From Gloeocapsopsis sp. IPPAS B-1203 (GTDB taxonomy: Bacteria; Cyanobacteriota; Cyanobacteriia; Cyanobacteriales; Chroococcidiopsidaceae): 64,000 nt of DNA. The notes under the pieces are model-generated. The model did no database searches. It saw only the letters and a program-made list of their open reading frames with translations, and was not told the DNA's origin. Where the stretch lies: positions 186,001 to 250,000 of the forward strand of contig NZ_PEIG01000002.1 of assembly GCF_002749975.1 (NCBI RefSeq). The letters run 5' to 3'. Position numbers and translations under genes: made by a program. Shown one piece after another: positions 50,991 to 58,574 of the stretch. The number at the start of each line of letters is the position of its first letter. The stretch's first letter is position 1.

Positions 50991-51172
50991 GGGCGAGGAG
51001 CGAGTCAAAGATTGAACCACAAGATTTCCCAGTTGATGTTTTTCCCCTCGTTCAAGAAGTCCCTGACTCCTCGCACCCTTTTGCCATCGGGGGCTTTATA
51101 CTGATTAACGGGGCTAGTTTTGTTGTATCTTCCCCTCGCGCTCCTACTCCCTCGCTCCTCGCCCCTTCTTCG
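50973..51172. repeat. MITE-like element with polypurine inverted repeats
   Basis: GAGGAGCGAGGGAGTAGG at 50974-50991 recurs as its reverse complement at 51143-51160, enclosing about 150 bp with no gene. It overlaps the end of the transglutaminase gene. It could be a small non-autonomous element, or simply two oppositely oriented copies of the polypurine repeat. Confidence 0.5.
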
Positions 51173-51301
51173 GTAGAGTACAGTGGCACTCAATTGTAAA
51201 TTTGAATTGCTCTTACCCCTTACTCCATACCCTTCACGCTAGATTTTGTGTTAAATTAGCAGCCGTGAGTCAGATTCGGTTGAAAGCTTTGTTTTTGACT
51301 A

Positions 51302-51346
51302 CAGAACGTTTTTTCTGGGTTGACAGGCATATCTCCGGAACTGGAG
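51302..51346 (+). promoter_or_regulatory. Structured 5' leader of the RNA-binding protein gene
   Basis: Two small hairpins: CAGAA with TTCTG (51302-51318), and CTCC-GGAACT-GGAG (51333-51346). They lie in the leader ending 34 bp before the start codon. Cold-induced rbp genes in cyanobacteria have long structured leaders; this assignment is by analogy. Confidence 0.4.
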
Positions 51347-51380
51347 CTTTACAACGAAATTGATTTTTTGGAGATATTGA

Positions 51381-51698
51381 ATGTCGATCTACGTAGGTAA
51401 TTTATCCTACCAAGTTACTCAAGAAGATATCCTTGCAGTTTTTGGAGAGTACGGTAACGTTAAACAAGTTCAAGTTCCTACTGACCGTGAAACAGGTCGT
51501 CCCCGTGGTTTTTGTTTTGTAGAAATGTCTTCTGAAGCAGAAGAAACCGCAGCGATTGATGCTTTAGATGGCGCTGAGTGGATGGGACGTAGCTTAAAGG
51601 TAAACAAAGCCAAACCCCGTGAAGACAGAGGTAATCGTTTCAGAGACAATCGTAGTGGCGGTGGTAATGGCAAATTTTCGCCGCGGGGACGCTATTAG
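51381..51698 (+). CDS. rbp: RRM-type RNA-binding protein (Rbp)
   Basis: 105 residues. One RNA recognition motif with RNP2 IYVGNLSYQ and RNP1 RGFCFVEMSS (about 2-80), then a Gly/Arg-rich tail (FRDNRSGGGNGKFSPRGRY). This is the cyanobacterial Rbp family, cold-inducible and RNA-binding. The S21 gene follows about 290 bp downstream, the known rbp-rpsU arrangement. A GGAG RBS lies 7 bp upstream. Confidence 0.95.
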   Translation: MSIYVGNLSYQVTQEDILAVFGEYGNVKQVQVPTDRETGRPRGFCFVEMSSEAEETAAIDALDGAEWMGRSLKVNKAKPREDRGNRFRDNRSGGGNGKFSPRGRY

Positions 51699-51733
51699 GA
51701 CGTGAGAGGTGAGGGGCAAGTGGTTAGTAATTA

Positions 51734-51784
51734 GTTTTGAGTTTTGTTAGCGTAGCGGTGCCTTAGCACGTTTTGAATTTTGAG
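51734..51784. repeat. TTTTGAG tract with the same palindromic insert (copy 2)
   Basis: The same GTTAGCGTAGCGG and GTGC-CTTA-GCAC insert inside TTTTGAG units as at 5273-5325. It lies in the rbp-rpsU spacer. Confidence 0.8.
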
Positions 51785-51987
51785 TTCTCAAGAGTGTTAG
51801 ATTTTGAATTTTGAATTAAAAGAAGTGTCTTAACTCATAACGAGTAACTCTCTTAACTCATAACTCCCCAGCTTCCTTTGCTTTCTCTGCTCTACAATTG
51901 ACCTCTGATCCATCTTTAAGCTGAACTTTTAGATCGACCTAAAGCAGCACTACAATTTAGATTAGTTGTATTCAAAAAGGAGCAATA

Positions 51988-52167
51988 ATGACCCAAGTGG
52001 TTTTAGGAGAAAATGAGGGTATTGACTCAGCTTTGCGGCGATTTAAACGCCAAGTTTCAAAAGCTGGCATTCTCGCAGATGTGAAATATCATCGGCATTT
52101 TGAAACACCCCAAGAAAAGCGCAAGCGTAAGGCAGTTGCAGCTCGACGTAAAAGACGTTTTAGATAA
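51988..52167 (+). CDS. rpsU: 30S ribosomal protein S21
   Basis: 59 residues beginning [19 protein letters not shown] and ending in a basic tail [16 protein letters not shown], as expected for S21. AAAAGGAG precedes ATG 51988. S21 promotes mRNA pairing with 16S rRNA. It follows the rbp gene, a linkage seen in many cyanobacteria. Confidence 0.93.
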   Translation: MTQVVLGENEGIDSALRRFKRQVSKAGILADVKYHRHFETPQEKRKRKAVAARRKRRFR

Positions 52168-52342
52168 GATTATTACCAGTTGTGCTTGACATCGTTCAGT
52201 TCGGCAAGTCACTGGAATAACATCAAAAGTATTTATTGATGTGAGCAAGCGGACTTTGTCATTGTACACAAGTCCGCTTTAGTTCTTGTTATGCTTCTAA
52301 GTTTCCTTTCCAACGCTCAAAATTGCTACAACAAGTCAGAAG

Positions 52343-53236
52343 TTAGTTAGTGACAACATAGGAACCTCTTGTTAATTCATCGACTAGAGAAGGGGCTTGA
52401 GGCTGCCAATTTAATATTTGTTGGGCTTTCGCTCCGCTTACATGTTGATCTAACACAAGTGCATCGGCGAAAGCTCCCATTACAGTCCTTGCCTCATCTA
52501 GCTGCCAAGACTTTACCTGACCTGGAATTCCTGCTGCATAGCTGACGAGTTGTGCGATTTCACCTAATTGCATCACTTGATCGTCCGCAGCAATAAATAT
52601 TGAGCCTGATTCAGCTTCTAACGCAGCTACATAGTAATGGGCTAAATCATCGACATGAATTAACGTCCAGCGATTCTCGCCTGTGCCAACGTACTGCACA
52701 ACACCATACTGACGCGCTGCTTCTACCATCATGCCGATAATTCCGCCACCTCGACCATAAACTAATGCGGGTCGGATAACGATCGCCCGAATGTTGCGAT
52801 CGCGAGCATTCAACACCAGCGACTCCAGATGCGATCGCCAAGCAATCAATGGAGTTGGATCGAGGGGGCTATCTTCAGTTGCCACTTGATTACCTGTATT
52901 GCCCAACAGCCAAATCCCAGTTGTGTAGATAAAAGTTTTCCCTGTACCGCTCAAAGCATCTAAAATCGTTTCTACTGCCAACTGTTCAATCTGTGGCATT
53001 TCTGCATCATTAGTAGATGCAGCATGAATCACAGCATCAACTTGTTGAAGTGCTTCAGCCATGCTTGTAGGGTTGCGTAAGTCTCCGCGCAATGCTTGAA
53101 TATTGCGATCTAGTTTGTGAACTGCATCATCTGAACGCGCTAATCCTATCACTTGATGTCCAGAGGCTTGTAAAGCTTCTGCTACAGCACTGCCAATGTA
53201 TCCAGTTGCGCCTGTTACGAGAACTTTCATTGTCAT
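52343..53236 (-). CDS. NAD-dependent epimerase/SDR extended protein
   Basis: 297 residues. Rossmann motif KVLVTGATGYIGSAVAEAL at about 4-22, TTGIWLLG, and FIAADDQVMQLGEIAQLV. The extended-SDR fold of the NmrA/UDP-sugar epimerase type; its canonical Tyr-Lys pair is not obvious, so it could be an NAD(P)-sensor-type or atypical reductase. Upstream, a TTGGTTG-N2-CAACCAA operator (53257-53272) suggests control by the adjacent TetR gene. Confidence 0.85.
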   Translation of the reverse strand: MTMKVLVTGATGYIGSAVAEALQASGHQVIGLARSDDAVHKLDRNIQALRGDLRNPTSMAEALQQVDAVIHAASTNDAEMPQIEQLAVETILDALSGTGKTFIYTTGIWLLGNTGNQVATEDSPLDPTPLIAWRSHLESLVLNARDRNIRAIVIRPALVYGRGGGIIGMMVEAARQYGVVQYVGTGENRWTLIHVDDLAHYYVAALEAESGSIFIAADDQVMQLGEIAQLVSYAAGIPGQVKSWQLDEARTVMGAFADALVLDQHVSGAKAQQILNWQPQAPSLVDELTRGSYVVTN

Positions 53237-53256
53237 TCTCCAATACTAAAACTTAG

Positions 53257-53272
53257 TTGGTTGACCAACCAA
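53257..53272. promoter_or_regulatory. TetR operator copy 1 (TTGGTTG-N2-CAACCAA)
   Basis: A perfect dyad TTGGTTG-AC-CAACCAA 20 bp upstream of the SDR start codon. The same dyad with a different 2-bp centre is at 54020-54035. Confidence 0.7.
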
Positions 53273-53287
53273 TAACTTGAAAATTAA

Positions 53288-53344
53288 GACGCCCTCTGAC
53301 TAAAGTCGGAGCTATCCAAGCAAAGTGTACCTTCGTACACTAAA
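53288..53344. repeat. Dispersed two-hairpin repeat, copy 3
   Basis: Degraded first hairpin (CTGACTAAAGTCGG) and second hairpin GTGTAC-CTTC-GTACAC, whose bases differ from the GTCCAC/GTGGAC stem of the other copies yet still pair. Confidence 0.8.
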
Positions 53345-53359
53345 ACAAGATGTCTATTA

Positions 53360-53395
53360 GTAAGTCCACCTCCGTGGACTTTGTTTGTTTAGCTG
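53360..53395. repeat. Partial hairpin of the same repeat family
   Basis: AGTCCACCTCCGTGGACT (53363-53380) with TTTGTTTGT following, the second hairpin of the dispersed repeat alone. Confidence 0.7.
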
Positions 53396-53418
53396 TGAAT
53401 TCGTTCGCAAGCACATTC

Positions 53419-54012
53419 TTATTGATTCTTCAGTTGAGCCACAAACATCTGCGTGAGAACCTGATAGGCACTGTCGAGATCGAATTGTGGATCTACCAGT
53501 TTTTGAAGTGCCAAACCATCAAAAGATGCAAGTAACACAGCGGCGACAGCTTCAGGATTGGCGATCGCGTCTCCAGCAATTTGCCGCACTAAGCGAGCAA
53601 TACATTGCCGCCCTGTGGAAAGCATCAGGCTAGTCGCATCATGGAAGTTAGAATTGCGTAAGCCAAGGGCAAACAACTCACATCGCAAACGAAACCACTC
53701 TGGTTCACTAGTAACGCGCTGTTTAGGCTCTATAAACGTGACTTCTTGCAACTGCTCTTTAGTTAATTCATTGCACCATCGCTCAACTTCCTTGACATAT
53801 CGTTCTCCAGCCTCAATTAAGACTTCCTGAAGCAGATGATCCTTACTCTCGAAGTAGTAGTGAATTAAACCTGGAGCAACACCAGCTACACCCGCAATTT
53901 CTTTCATCGTGGCTGAATCGTAGCCCTTTTCAGCCAAAAGTTGATATGCCGCTAAGACAATTTGAGCACGATTATCTTGATTCTTGAGAGTAGACTTCTT
54001 ATTCAGATACAG
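53419..54012 (-). CDS. TetR-family transcriptional regulator
   Basis: From the helix-turn-helix on (TTG 53937) it is 172 residues: ATMKEIAGVAGVAPGLIHYYFESKDHLLQEVL is a typical TetR HTH. The usual first helix is encoded just upstream in the same frame (KKSTLKNQDNRAQIVLAAYQLLAEKG), but no ATG, GTG or TTG opens it. In-frame TAA is at 54013-54015, so the only candidates are CTG 54012 or 54006. The frame is shown to CTG 54012. The conventional start would be TTG 53937 and would lose helix 1. A matching operator lies immediately upstream (54020-54035), so autoregulation is likely. The C-terminal ligand domain is not assignable. Confidence 0.8.
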   Translation of the reverse strand: MYLNKKSTLKNQDNRAQIVLAAYQLLAEKGYDSATMKEIAGVAGVAPGLIHYYFESKDHLLQEVLIEAGERYVKEVERWCNELTKEQLQEVTFIEPKQRVTSEPEWFRLRCELFALGLRNSNFHDATSLMLSTGRQCIARLVRQIAGDAIANPEAVAAVLLASFDGLALQKLVDPQFDLDSAYQVLTQMFVAQLKNQ

Positions 54013-54019
54013 TTATTGG

Positions 54020-54035
54020 TTGGTTGGACAACCAA
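54020..54035. promoter_or_regulatory. TetR operator copy 2 (TTGGTTG-N2-CAACCAA)
   Basis: A perfect dyad TTGGTTG-GA-CAACCAA directly upstream of the TetR frame. It is the same sequence as at 53257-53272 apart from the centre. Confidence 0.7.
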
Positions 54036-54122
54036 ATACTAACACTAATCTTATTTTTCTGCAACCCTCAAAGATTGTTACTAAAAACTTAATGTCAGTG
54101 TACTGATATATAGCGAGTCAGT

Positions 54123-54752
54123 CTAAGAATCTTTAGTAGCAACGACAGTGTTATAGCGATTCATGGCTTTTTCTACTCCCTGCTTCAAACACAGTTCAAC
54201 ACACTCAACTACTAACGGTAAAAGCTTAGTGACAACTTGATTTTCTGTTGGAGAGAATCGTCCTAAAACATGAGAAATTGTTTTACCATTGTTAGCAGCT
54301 TGTTCTGGCTTACCAATGCCAATCCGTAATCGGGAAAAGTTTTGCGTACCGAGGTGGGCGATCGCACTTTTCATGCCATTATGTCCCCCCGCCGAACCTG
54401 ATAGGCGCAACCGCATTTTTCCTACAGGTAAATCCATATCGTCATAAATGACTAAAATCGACTCTGGAGGCAGTTTATACCAATCAGTAACTGCACGGAT
54501 TGCCTGTCCTGAAAGATTCATGTAAGTCAGTGGTTTCAGTAAGCGAATTTTTTCACGGTTTGGGCTGATACCTTCGCCGAATTCTCCCTGAAACTTGCGA
54601 TTTTCTGATAAGGGGATATTCCAGGAACGTGCCAAAGCATCCACCGCCGCAAAGCCGATGTTGTGTCGAGTTTGTTCGTATTTAGGTTCTGGATTCCCCA
54701 ATCCGACAATTAGTTGAGGAACAACCACTGATTGTGCAGCAGCCTTTGTCAT
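54123..54752 (-). CDS. pth: Peptidyl-tRNA hydrolase
   Basis: About 209 residues from ATG 54752 (MTKAAAQSVVV). Signature LIVGLGNPEPKYEQTRHNIGF with catalytic His in TRHNIG, then LKPLTYMNLSGQAIR, ILVIYDDMDLPVG and GGHNGMKS. It recycles peptidyl-tRNA. An in-frame upstream TTG at 54785 would add 11 residues. It follows tatA by a few bases on the same strand. Confidence 0.96.
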   Translation of the reverse strand: MTKAAAQSVVVPQLIVGLGNPEPKYEQTRHNIGFAAVDALARSWNIPLSENRKFQGEFGEGISPNREKIRLLKPLTYMNLSGQAIRAVTDWYKLPPESILVIYDDMDLPVGKMRLRLSGSAGGHNGMKSAIAHLGTQNFSRLRIGIGKPEQAANNGKTISHVLGRFSPTENQVVTKLLPLVVECVELCLKQGVEKAMNRYNTVVATKDS

Positions 54753-54787
54753 GACTAGGTTATCTAATTCCTTCTCAACTCCCAAGC

Positions 54788-55060
54788 TTAGCTTTGTGAG
54801 GACGAAGTTGTATTATTTTCTGAAGCTTCAGCCGCTGCAATTTGCTTTGGTTCTAATTGTGCTGTTGTTTGTACAGCTTGCTCAATTTGTTCGGCTTCGC
54901 GTTTAAACTCATTTTCAAACTCTTTAGAAGCTTCTTGAAATCCACGCACTGCTTTACCCATGCTACGACCAATCTCTGGTAGCTTTTTAGGTCCAAAGAT
55001 TAACAGTGCCACAATCATAATCAAAGCCATTTCTGGTAAACCTATTCCAAAAATATTCAT
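54788..55060 (-). CDS. tatA: TatA/B/E-type twin-arginine translocase subunit
   Basis: 90 residues. One N-terminal helix (LPEMALIMIVALLIFGPKKLPE), the LIFGPKKLPEIGRSMG signature and an amphipathic helix, then an acidic/Gln-rich tail. TatA multimerises to form the Tat translocation pore for folded proteins, here probably of thylakoid and plasma membranes. It lies between psbH and pth as in many cyanobacteria. Confidence 0.93.
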   Translation of the reverse strand: MNIFGIGLPEMALIMIVALLIFGPKKLPEIGRSMGKAVRGFQEASKEFENEFKREAEQIEQAVQTTAQLEPKQIAAAEASENNTTSSSQS

Positions 55061-55145
55061 GCTTCAGTTCTCCTTTATTTAATCTGTATTTACTAATCAC
55101 TAGTCACTAGCCACTCACTACCCAGTCTCCAGTATAAAACCTCAT

Positions 55146-55168
55146 AAAAAAACCCCGTCAAGTCGGGG
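55146..55168 (-). terminator. Rho-independent terminator after psbH
   Basis: On the minus strand CCCCG-ACTTGA-CGGGG is followed by T7. It lies 40 bp after the psbH stop and separates psbH from tatA. Confidence 0.9.
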
Positions 55169-55207
55169 AAATAAAAAGGGTTATTCCAGCTTTGTTACCA
55201 AAAGAAA

Positions 55208-55417
55208 TTAACCACCCATGTTTGTCCAATCTGGAGAAATATCTGGTCTTTCAAAGAGCAGCGAGGAGTTGTAGATTTGTAGAATAATCAGCAGGAATAC
55301 GAAAAATAACACCATAAATACTGCCATCAATGGCGTTGTTCCCCAGCCACGGGTCACTTTACCATACTCAGAATTCAAGGGTTTGAGAATATCTCCCAAC
55401 CAAGTCCGTTGTGCCAT
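55208..55417 (-). CDS. psbH: Photosystem II protein PsbH
   Basis: 69 residues with [26 protein letters not shown] then one membrane helix ([21 protein letters not shown]) and a lumenal tail. This is PsbH, a PSII core subunit needed for electron transfer and stability. It has the usual cyanobacterial length without the plant phospho-Thr extension. psbN is divergent, 86 bp away. Confidence 0.97.
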   Translation of the reverse strand: MAQRTWLGDILKPLNSEYGKVTRGWGTTPLMAVFMVLFFVFLLIILQIYNSSLLFERPDISPDWTNMGG

Positions 55418-55503
55418 GAGTCACCTTAAGATTCGTTGCAACAGCATTTTTTAATCTTCTGTAATATTCTATAGGAATAGCACTCATAATTTTAATCTAG
55501 CCC

Positions 55504-55635
55504 ATGGAACCCGCAACAGTTCTTAGCATTTCTCTCGCCGCCATTGTGATCGCGATTACAGCATTGTCTATCTATACCTCATTTGGTCCTCCTTCTAAGG
55601 AGTTGAGCGATCCTTTTGAAGATCATGAAGATTAA
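55504..55635 (+). CDS. psbN: Photosystem II assembly factor PsbN
   Basis: 43 residues, MEPATVLSISLAAIVIAITALSIY then FGPPSKELSDPFEDHED. The single helix and FGPPS.LxDPFxxHxD tail are diagnostic. PsbN is needed for PSII assembly rather than being a structural subunit. It is antisense-oriented to psbH as in chloroplasts. Confidence 0.97.
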   Translation: MEPATVLSISLAAIVIAITALSIYTSFGPPSKELSDPFEDHED

Positions 55636-55636
55636 G

Positions 55637-56338
55637 TCACGCTTGGTTTAGAGGACGTTTGAGCGCGAGTGTCAATCCATCAGCGATCGCTACTAAACTC
55701 AGTGCGACTCGCTGATCGCGATGCAGAAATTGATTCAACTCTCGAATTGCGATCGTACATGCATCATCATCAAAATCAGGATCGATGACTCTGCCACACC
55801 AAAGCACATTATCAATCGCGATCAATCCACCTGGACGGATGAGTTGCAGAGATTTCTCATAATAATCTTTGTACTCGACTTTATCAGCATCAATAAAGAC
55901 AAAATCAAAGGTTTCTGCCTGTCCATCCAATAGCAGTTGATTCAGAGTTTCGACCGCAGGTGCAATGTGCCAGTCAATTTTATGCGTGACACCTGCGGCT
56001 TGCCAGTAGCGACGCGCGATCGCGGTATCCTCTTCACTTATATCACAGGTAACTACGATGCCATCTTCGGGTAACGCCAGTGCCAACCACAGCGTGCTGT
56101 ATCCCGTGAATGTACCGATCTCCAGCGTTTTCTTGGCTCCAATAAGCTGCACCAGCAATGCCATAAACTGTCCTTGCTCAGGAGAAATCTGCATATCGCC
56201 TTCAGGATGTTGGGCGGTTTCTTGCCGTAGTTGGGACAAAATTTCGGTTTCGCGTAGGGAAACAGAGAGCAAGTAGTCGTAGAGATTAGGTTGGAGTTGT
56301 CCAGCAGCGTCGGTGAGATCTAGGGTTTTGTTTGACAT
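55637..56338 (-). CDS. Class I SAM-dependent O-methyltransferase
   Basis: 233 residues, O-methyltransferase family 3 (caffeoyl-CoA-like). Motif I TLEIGTFTGYSTLWLALALP near 75-95, acidic VVTCDISEE, and FDFVFIDADKVEYKDYYE with the divalent-metal ligands. It uses a catechol-type or similar hydroxyl substrate; the actual one is unknown. It is convergent with psbN by 1 bp. Confidence 0.9.
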   Translation of the reverse strand: MSNKTLDLTDAAGQLQPNLYDYLLSVSLRETEILSQLRQETAQHPEGDMQISPEQGQFMALLVQLIGAKKTLEIGTFTGYSTLWLALALPEDGIVVTCDISEEDTAIARRYWQAAGVTHKIDWHIAPAVETLNQLLLDGQAETFDFVFIDADKVEYKDYYEKSLQLIRPGGLIAIDNVLWCGRVIDPDFDDDACTIAIRELNQFLHRDQRVALSLVAIADGLTLALKRPLNQA

Positions 56339-56391
56339 AGTGGTGTGCTTTTACAATAAAATTACGAATTTTCTTAAGAGTGGTGTTGGTG

Positions 56392-56520
56392 ATGGTACAG
56401 TCTAATCGATGGCTTCACCTACCGAGCAGCGATGAGCTTCCCTGACGGCGATATTTGACATCCGAAGAACAGCTTGCCCGCTATCGCGAACGATTTGGTG
56501 AATTGCGATTACATCAGTGA
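56392..56520 (+). pseudogene. Uma2-like gene remnant
   Basis: A single frame reads MVQSNRWLHLPSSDELP, a stop at 56443-56445, then RRYLTSEEQLARYRERFGELRLHQ and TGA. The N-terminus resembles the start of Uma2/DUF820 endonuclease-like proteins. The middle is absent, so this is an internally deleted remnant. The family assignment is tentative. Confidence 0.45.
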
Positions 56521-56622
56521 ACAGTAAAATTGATAACTGATAGAGGAGTGCTTTTTTCTAAGATATTAAACTCATATGCAAAGATAAAAATACTACCCAT
56601 AATTGGGGTAATACATAGCTAT

Positions 56623-56904
56623 TTATTTTTTATAAATATCTCCTCTCGCACCAATTGCATAAATTTCGATATCTTTGGATTCAATATCGACTGTAAAAAT
56701 AATCCTATTTTTACCTATACGTAATCTGTAAAATCCCTCCCAATCACCTTTCATTTTTTTGATATCTAGTTCTGTAAAGGGGATAATTCCTTGTTCTTCG
56801 ATAGCAATAACAATTTTTTTGAGTTGTTCGCGAATATTTTCAACATCTTCGGGATTTGCTTTTTGTAAAAACTTAATTCCTTGCTTACGAAACTTTATTG
56901 CCAT
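56623..56904 (-). CDS. RelE/ParE-type toxin
   Basis: 93 residues. FRKQGIKFLQKANPEDVENIREQL, then MKGDWEGFYRLRIGKNRIIFTVDIESKDIEIYAIGARGDIYK. The GFYRLRIGKNRIIF core and the terminal strand are typical of RelE-superfamily mRNA interferases. It overlaps the antitoxin gene by 20 bp. It is intact. Confidence 0.85.
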   Translation of the reverse strand: MAIKFRKQGIKFLQKANPEDVENIREQLKKIVIAIEEQGIIPFTELDIKKMKGDWEGFYRLRIGKNRIIFTVDIESKDIEIYAIGARGDIYKK

Positions 56905-57097
56905 TTTTTAGCCAATCAGTCATATCAATTACTTCATCATCCGCATATAAAGAAGGTACACCGAATTCGGCTTCAAGTTCGCACTGTTCTTCATCGCTTA
57001 CGTAAGGTATTAGAATTTGACACAGGTGAAATCTTTCTTCTTTTAAAACTTCGCGCATAGTCTCTTTAATCAATGCTTTTAATTCTTGAATTTCCAC
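56885..57097 (-). CDS. Antitoxin of the RelE-type pair
   Basis: 70 residues, acidic, with MEIQELKALIKETMREVLKEE as a helical N-terminus and a Glu/Asp-rich C-terminal part. The antitoxin family is not certain. The 20-bp overlap with the toxin gene is the expected TA arrangement. Confidence 0.75.
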   Translation of the reverse strand: MEIQELKALIKETMREVLKEERFHLCQILIPYVSDEEQCELEAEFGVPSLYADDEVIDMTDWLKNGNKVS

Positions 57098-57401
57098 ACT
57101 TATACCTGTTAATCAAAGTTAAATTATATATTCATCGTACCTAACTTCAGTTTTTGATAGGGGAATTTGGGCAAAAATAGCAGACTATAATATTTCAGGA
57201 ATCTGTTTCCAAATTGCATTTCCTTTATTACTTTTGATATAAAGTTGTATAAAATCTATTAAGGCTGTAGCACTTTCTCAGTTGAGTGAAGCATTGTTGG
57301 ATTTTACGAGTGTGGATGATTTACAAGCTTGGTTGGAGAAAAGATCGCACTGATGGTATTGCATTGCCTCTTTGTTTACTCGTTTACCGCCTCACCTTTC
57401 C
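57098..57401. other. Spacer with a DUF4351-like remnant
   Basis: About 300 bp. Positions 57267-57353 encode VALSQLSEALLDFTSVDDLQAWLEKRSH and a stop, the tail of a DUF4351-like (Rpn/transposase-associated) protein, repeated at 59310-59397. The rest is AT-rich. Confidence 0.6.
57267..57353 (+). pseudogene. DUF4351-like C-terminal remnant, copy 1
   Basis: EALLDFTSVDDLQAWL matches the LxxxLLDFxxxxDLxxWL end of DUF4351 proteins. Only the 3' end is present. A copy at 59310-59397 shares about 50 bp of nearly identical DNA. Confidence 0.6.
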
Positions 57402-57761
57402 TCAGTAGTCTCCTAGCAACTTTTCGAGCAGCGTGTAGATGTCCTTTTTATCTTTATCCTTGCGCCGACCAATGCCAACCACTAAAACAAGCACTTGTGC
57501 CTGCTCAACTTTGTAGATGATGCGATAGCGCTACCCAACAGCCCGCACACTCCGAAATCCTGCAAGATTGTCTACCAGGGCTTTACCTTGCTTTTCTGGC
57601 TCAGTCTTAAGCTGGTCAATGCGTTCTGCTAGCTTCGCTTGTTCTCGCCGATCTTTAATCACAGCCAACATTTCTAGTGCCAGTGGTGTTAGTTGAATCT
57701 CATATTCAAGCGGATTGGACGATTCGCTCATAGTCCTAGCTGTGCTTTGGCACTCTGCCAA
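57402..57761 (-). pseudogene. RelE-type toxin with an in-frame nonsense codon
   Basis: MSESSNPLEYEIQLTPLALEML (ATG 57731; upstream in-frame ATG 57761) to NLAGFRSVRAVG, then TAG at 57531-57533 where relatives have Gln (GQRYRI), then RYRIIYKVEQAQVLVLVVGIGRRKDKDKKDIY to TGA at 57402-57404. It is full length apart from the CAG-to-TAG-type change, so the toxin loses its C-terminal catalytic strand. It overlaps the Phd-like antitoxin end, as in an intact TA operon. Confidence 0.88.
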
Positions 57762-57994
57762 GAAATCCTGTTGCCTTGTTCTAATTGCAAGATACTTTGG
57801 CGCAGTTGAGTGACAAACTCAGTATCGCTGAGGATGTCCAGTGTTTCCAACAGGGCTGTGAGATGGTTGTAACTAAGAGCAGCGATCGCAGGAACACCAT
57901 CTTGGGTAATAATGATGATGGGTTCTTCGGTCAGTTCATCAGCTAAAGTAGGGAGTTGCTGCTGAGCTTGGGCGATCGTGAGGCGTTTTGGCAT
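57728..57994 (-). CDS. Phd/YefM-type antitoxin
   Basis: 88 residues. MPKRLTIAQAQQQLPTLADEL, EPIIIITQDGVPAIAALSY is the Phd/YefM fold. It overlaps the toxin reading frame. With its toxin broken, this antitoxin is probably maintained only by chance, or as an orphan. Confidence 0.85.
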   Translation of the reverse strand: MPKRLTIAQAQQQLPTLADELTEEPIIIITQDGVPAIAALSYNHLTALLETLDILSDTEFVTQLRQSILQLEQGNRISWQSAKAQLGL

Positions 57995-58325
57995 AGGAAT
58001 AGGGCTTGGTGAGCATTGAATTTATTCTAATATTACGGGGCATTGAAGCGGATTTTACTACAAGGGAATTGACTTAATCTGTCGCCTGGGAGCGTCACCT
58101 CCTTAAATTTTGTCGTGAGAGAACGCGCTGAGTAGTGAGGAGGCGATCGCCTTAATGTTCTGGTCGTTTTTCTGATGGAGCAATTCTGCTATGGCCTATG
58201 GCCAGCAAGCAACGCAGAGGCTTCGCCAACGCCGGATTGGCAGATGAATAGGGTGTGTTTAAGCATGAGTTTAGGTCGCATGATACATTATGAATACTTA
58301 CTCTCAATGTGTATTCTTAATCGCA
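57995..58325. other. Spacer with remnant A
   Basis: About 330 bp of mixed repeats. At 58232-58266 (minus) lies a DUF1636-like gene start, MLKHTLFICQSG, and GGCTTCGCCAACGC-type repeat DNA. No intact gene. Confidence 0.6.
58232..58266 (-). pseudogene. DUF1636-like gene start, remnant A
   Basis: ATG 58266 reads MLKHTLFICQSG. Preceded by TAA and a 4-base spacer, as in copies C and D. The second Cys of the CxxC motif is Gly. Confidence 0.5.
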
Positions 58326-58574
58326 ATGGTCTATCGCCGAATTAATATCACACTCCCTACAGAAACGCTGCAAAAGATTGACAGTTTTGCCCCCAAGGGC
58401 GATCGCAGTCGATTTATCCATGCTGCAATCCAGGCTTACCTCGCTCAGGTTCAAACAGAGAAACTACGGCAACAGTTAAAAGAAGGGGCGATTTGTCGGG
58501 CTGAGCGCGACTGCCAGCTTGCTGAGGATTGGTTTTCCCTTGAGGAAGAGGCATGGCAGCAAAACGCAAATTAA
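58326..58574 (+). CDS. MazE-like antitoxin (ribbon-helix-helix)
   Basis: 82 residues from ATG 58326 (MVYRRINITLPTETLQKIDSF), preferred to ATG 58290. NITLPTETLQKIDSFA is a ribbon-helix-helix DNA-binding motif, followed by RSRFIHAAIQAYL and a C-terminal acidic tail that would neutralise the toxin. It overlaps mazF by 22 bp. Confidence 0.85.
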   Translation: MVYRRINITLPTETLQKIDSFAPKGDRSRFIHAAIQAYLAQVQTEKLRQQLKEGAICRAERDCQLAEDWFSLEEEAWQQNAN

